A stretch of DNA of 34,938 nt from Nocardioides sp. (lineage in GTDB: Bacteria; Actinomycetota; Actinomycetes; Propionibacteriales; Nocardioidaceae), in the NCBI GenBank assembly GCA_025965125.1, contig JAOPXM010000105.1, positions 1 through 34,938 on the forward strand, in the 5' to 3' direction. The notes beneath the pieces are model-generated. The model was not told the origin of the DNA, ran no database searches, and worked only from the letters and a program-made list of their open reading frames with translations. Every line of letters starts with the position of its first letter. The first letter of the stretch is position 1. This document shows, in pieces, positions 33,535 through 34,938 of this stretch. Position numbers and translations under genes: made by a program.

Positions 33535-34497
33535 TCAGAAGTGGACCCAGCCGGTCGGCCCGTCGTACGGCGCACCGTCCACGGTGACGCGTGGCCCGTC
33601 CGCGCCGGCCTCGGCGACCACGCCGACGACGACCCAGCCTTCGGGCACCGATCCGGCATCCGGGAACGTGGCGAGCAGGGCGTGGTCGTCACCACCGCCC
33701 AGGACGAACGAGAGCGGGTCCGCGCCGGTCGCCGCCGCGACAGCGTGGAGGGGCTCGGGCACCTCGAACGCGGCCGAGTGGATGTCGATCGCCACCTTCG
33801 ATCCCTCGGCGAGGTGCCCGGCTTCGGCCACCAGGCCGTCGGAGATGTCGATCATCGCGGTCGCGCCCGCCTGTGCGGCGGCCAACCCGGCGTCGTACGG
33901 CGGTTCGGGGCGCCGGTAGGCCTCGACCAGCACCCGCGGCGAGCGGAAGCCCCTGCCGAGGACGGCCAGGCCGCCGGCGGCCCACCCCTGCCGACCACAC
34001 ATCGCGAGCACGTTTCCGGCCCCCGCCCCCGAGCGGACCACCGGTGCTTCGGTGCAGGCCCCGATCACGGTCACGGCGATCACGATCTCGCCGGCGCGCG
34101 TCAGGTCTCCCCCGACCACGCTCGCCCCGACCTTGGCGCACTCGTCGGCGAAGCCGCGGGCGAAGTCCAGCGCCCACTGGGCAGGCAGCTCGGCCGGCGC
34201 GGCGAGGCCCACGGTCAGCGAGGTGGCGGTGCCGCCCATGGCGTTGATGTCGGAGAGGTTCTGTGCGGCCGCGCGATGCCCCACGTCCGAGGCTGACGCC
34301 CAGTCCCGCCGGAAGTGCCGACCCTCGACCATCAGGTCGGTGGACACCACGACGTGACCCGTCTTGACGCGAAGCACGGCCGCGTCGTCGCCGGGACCGA
34401 CCAGCACGTGCTCGCCCTGCACGAAGAGCTTCGTGATCTCGGCGATCAGTCCGAACTCACCGACATCGGCAAGCGTCGCGTCGGGTGGTAGGGCCAT
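33535..34497 (-). CDS. thiL: Thiamine-monophosphate kinase
   Basis: A 320-aa ATP-dependent kinase that makes the cofactor thiamine diphosphate from thiamine monophosphate. It belongs to the PurM/HypE fold. Visible motifs are VGEFGLIAEITKLF, GPGDDAAVL, the metal-binding STDLMVEGRHFRRDW, NLSDINAMGG, VVGGDLTRAG and ISDGLVAEAGHLAEGS. ATG 34497 with GGTGGA upstream gives the usual N-terminus; an in-frame extension to 34578 overlaps the divergent promoter of the next gene. It converges on rpmB, the two being separated by the rpmB terminator. Confidence 0.95.
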   Translation of the reverse strand: MALPPDATLADVGEFGLIAEITKLFVQGEHVLVGPGDDAAVLRVKTGHVVVSTDLMVEGRHFRRDWASASDVGHRAAAQNLSDINAMGGTATSLTVGLAAPAELPAQWALDFARGFADECAKVGASVVGGDLTRAGEIVIAVTVIGACTEAPVVRSGAGAGNVLAMCGRQGWAAGGLAVLGRGFRSPRVLVEAYRRPEPPYDAGLAAAQAGATAMIDISDGLVAEAGHLAEGSKVAIDIHSAAFEVPEPLHAVAAATGADPLSFVLGGGDDHALLATFPDAGSVPEGWVVVGVVAEAGADGPRVTVDGAPYDGPTGWVHF

Positions 34498-34534
34498 GGG
34501 GTCAGTCCACCAGATGGCCGGACCCCGGCGCCTA

Positions 34535-34562
34535 TGGACACCCGCGACCAGCGCGATAGGTT
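34535..34562 (+). promoter_or_regulatory. Probable sigma-70-type promoter for small Lrp-like gene
   Basis: TGGACA (34535-34540, five of six bases of TTGACA) and TAGGTT (34557-34562, fits TAnnnT) are separated by 16 nt. Transcription would start near 34569, about 40 nt before the ATG of the AsnC-like gene and upstream of thiL on the opposite strand. Confidence 0.5.
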
Positions 34563-34610
34563 GGCAGGCGTTCATCAAGGTGACAACCGCGACAACCCAG
34601 GGAGAGCACG

Positions 34611-34847
34611 ATGGTCGTCCAGGCGTACATCCTGATCCAGACCGACGTCGGCAAGGCCGCGGAGGTGGCCACCGCGATCGCGCAGGTCAAGGGCGTCACC
34701 CTCGCCGAGGACGTCACCGGCCCGTGCGACGTGATCGTGCGCGCGGAGGCACGCAACGTCGACGAGCTCGGCAAGCTCGTCGTGGCCAAGGTCCAGACAC
34801 TCGACGGCATCACCCGCACGCTGACCTGCCCGGTCGTGCACATCTAG
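34611..34847 (+). CDS. Stand-alone Lrp/AsnC ligand-binding (RAM) domain protein
   Basis: A 78-aa protein, MVVQAYILIQTDVGKAAEVA continuing to DVTGPCDVIVRAEARNVDELGKLVV. It is the AsnC/Lrp effector-binding domain without any DNA-binding helix-turn-helix. Such proteins oligomerise and bind amino acids; some may tune full-length Lrp regulators. ATG 34611 has an AGGGAGAG ribosome-binding site. It is monocistronic, with its own promoter and a 15-bp perfect hairpin after the stop. The family assignment is firm; the ligand is unknown. Confidence 0.92.
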   Translation: MVVQAYILIQTDVGKAAEVATAIAQVKGVTLAEDVTGPCDVIVRAEARNVDELGKLVVAKVQTLDGITRTLTCPVVHI

Positions 34848-34880
34848 GGCGTGATCGTCGCCTCACTACTTCGACCCGTC

Positions 34881-34914
34881 CGGCGCCCCGTGTCCTCCAG
34901 GACACGGGGCGCCG
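34881..34914 (+). terminator. Strong GC-rich hairpin downstream of Lrp-like gene
   Basis: CGGCGCCCCGTGTCC-TCCA-GGACACGGGGCGCCG is 15 perfect pairs with a 4-nt loop, 34 nt past the stop. No U-tract follows. The stability and position favour a (possibly bidirectional) terminator. Confidence 0.7.
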
Positions 34915-34938
34915 TCCTGCTGGTGCTCGCCTCGGGCC

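Noticed and set aside
34851-34938. A GTG-initiated frame running off the window end (MIVASLLRPVRRPV...)
   Set aside because: It could be the start of a signal-peptide protein, but the 15-bp perfect hairpin lies inside it, there is no good ribosome-binding site, and too little is visible to support a gene.

Overview
The window is chromosomal DNA from a high-GC actinobacterium. Gene content and order (glnB-amtB, ftsY, smc, mutM, rnc, rpmF, yceD, coaD, rsmD, recG, DAK2-type fatty-acid kinase, rpmB, thiL) and the protein sequences point to the Propionibacteriales, most likely a Nocardioides-like or Aeromicrobium-like organism. The genus is inferred from protein resemblance, not from a marker gene. 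No rRNA, tRNA, CRISPR, transposase or phage gene was seen, and no stretch over 300 bases lacks a gene.

Region 1 (1-7.4 kb, all minus strand) is core: the start of a PII regulator overlapping the ammonium transporter amtB, with a GlnR-like box upstream; then ftsY, a 63-aa membrane protein whose 3' end is repeated, a hotdog thioesterase ending in a long inverted repeat, and smc.

Region 2 (7.5-23.1 kb) is an accessory catabolic island lying between smc and the mutM neighbourhood. It has two divergent promoter regions. In the first, a FAH-family hydrolase and a Dabb protein (minus) face a LysR regulator (plus). In the second, a zinc alcohol dehydrogenase and a DUF3500 protein (minus) face a ten-gene plus-strand run: an atypical SDR, a DHDPS-family lyase, a complete ribose-type ABC importer (lipoprotein, double ATPase, two permeases), an ATZ/TRZ-type amidohydrolase, a Gfo/Idh/MocA oxidoreductase, a 3-hydroxyisobutyrate-dehydrogenase-like enzyme and a classical SDR. 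Several neighbours overlap by 4 nt (ATGA or GTGA). Both intergenic regions carry 15-bp dyads of the form ATAG-N7-YTAT, each a LysR-type T-N11-A box: one beside lysR and two exactly 24 bp apart between adh and sdr. I infer that this LysR protein controls the whole island. The genes suggest import of a small polar sugar-, cyclitol- or nucleoside-like molecule, hydrolytic removal of an amine or amide, several NAD(P)-dependent oxidations, and retro-aldol or FAH-type C-C cleavage. I do not recognise the cluster as a described pathway.

Region 3 (23.1-34.9 kb) returns to core: an APH-fold kinase converging on an MFS exporter, a 69-aa coiled-coil protein, mutM, rnc overlapping rpmF, yceD, coaD, rsmD, recG and the DAK2 protein on the minus strand; then rpmB with a clear terminator (plus), thiL (minus), and a small AsnC/Lrp ligand-binding protein (plus) with its own promoter and a 15-bp perfect hairpin downstream.
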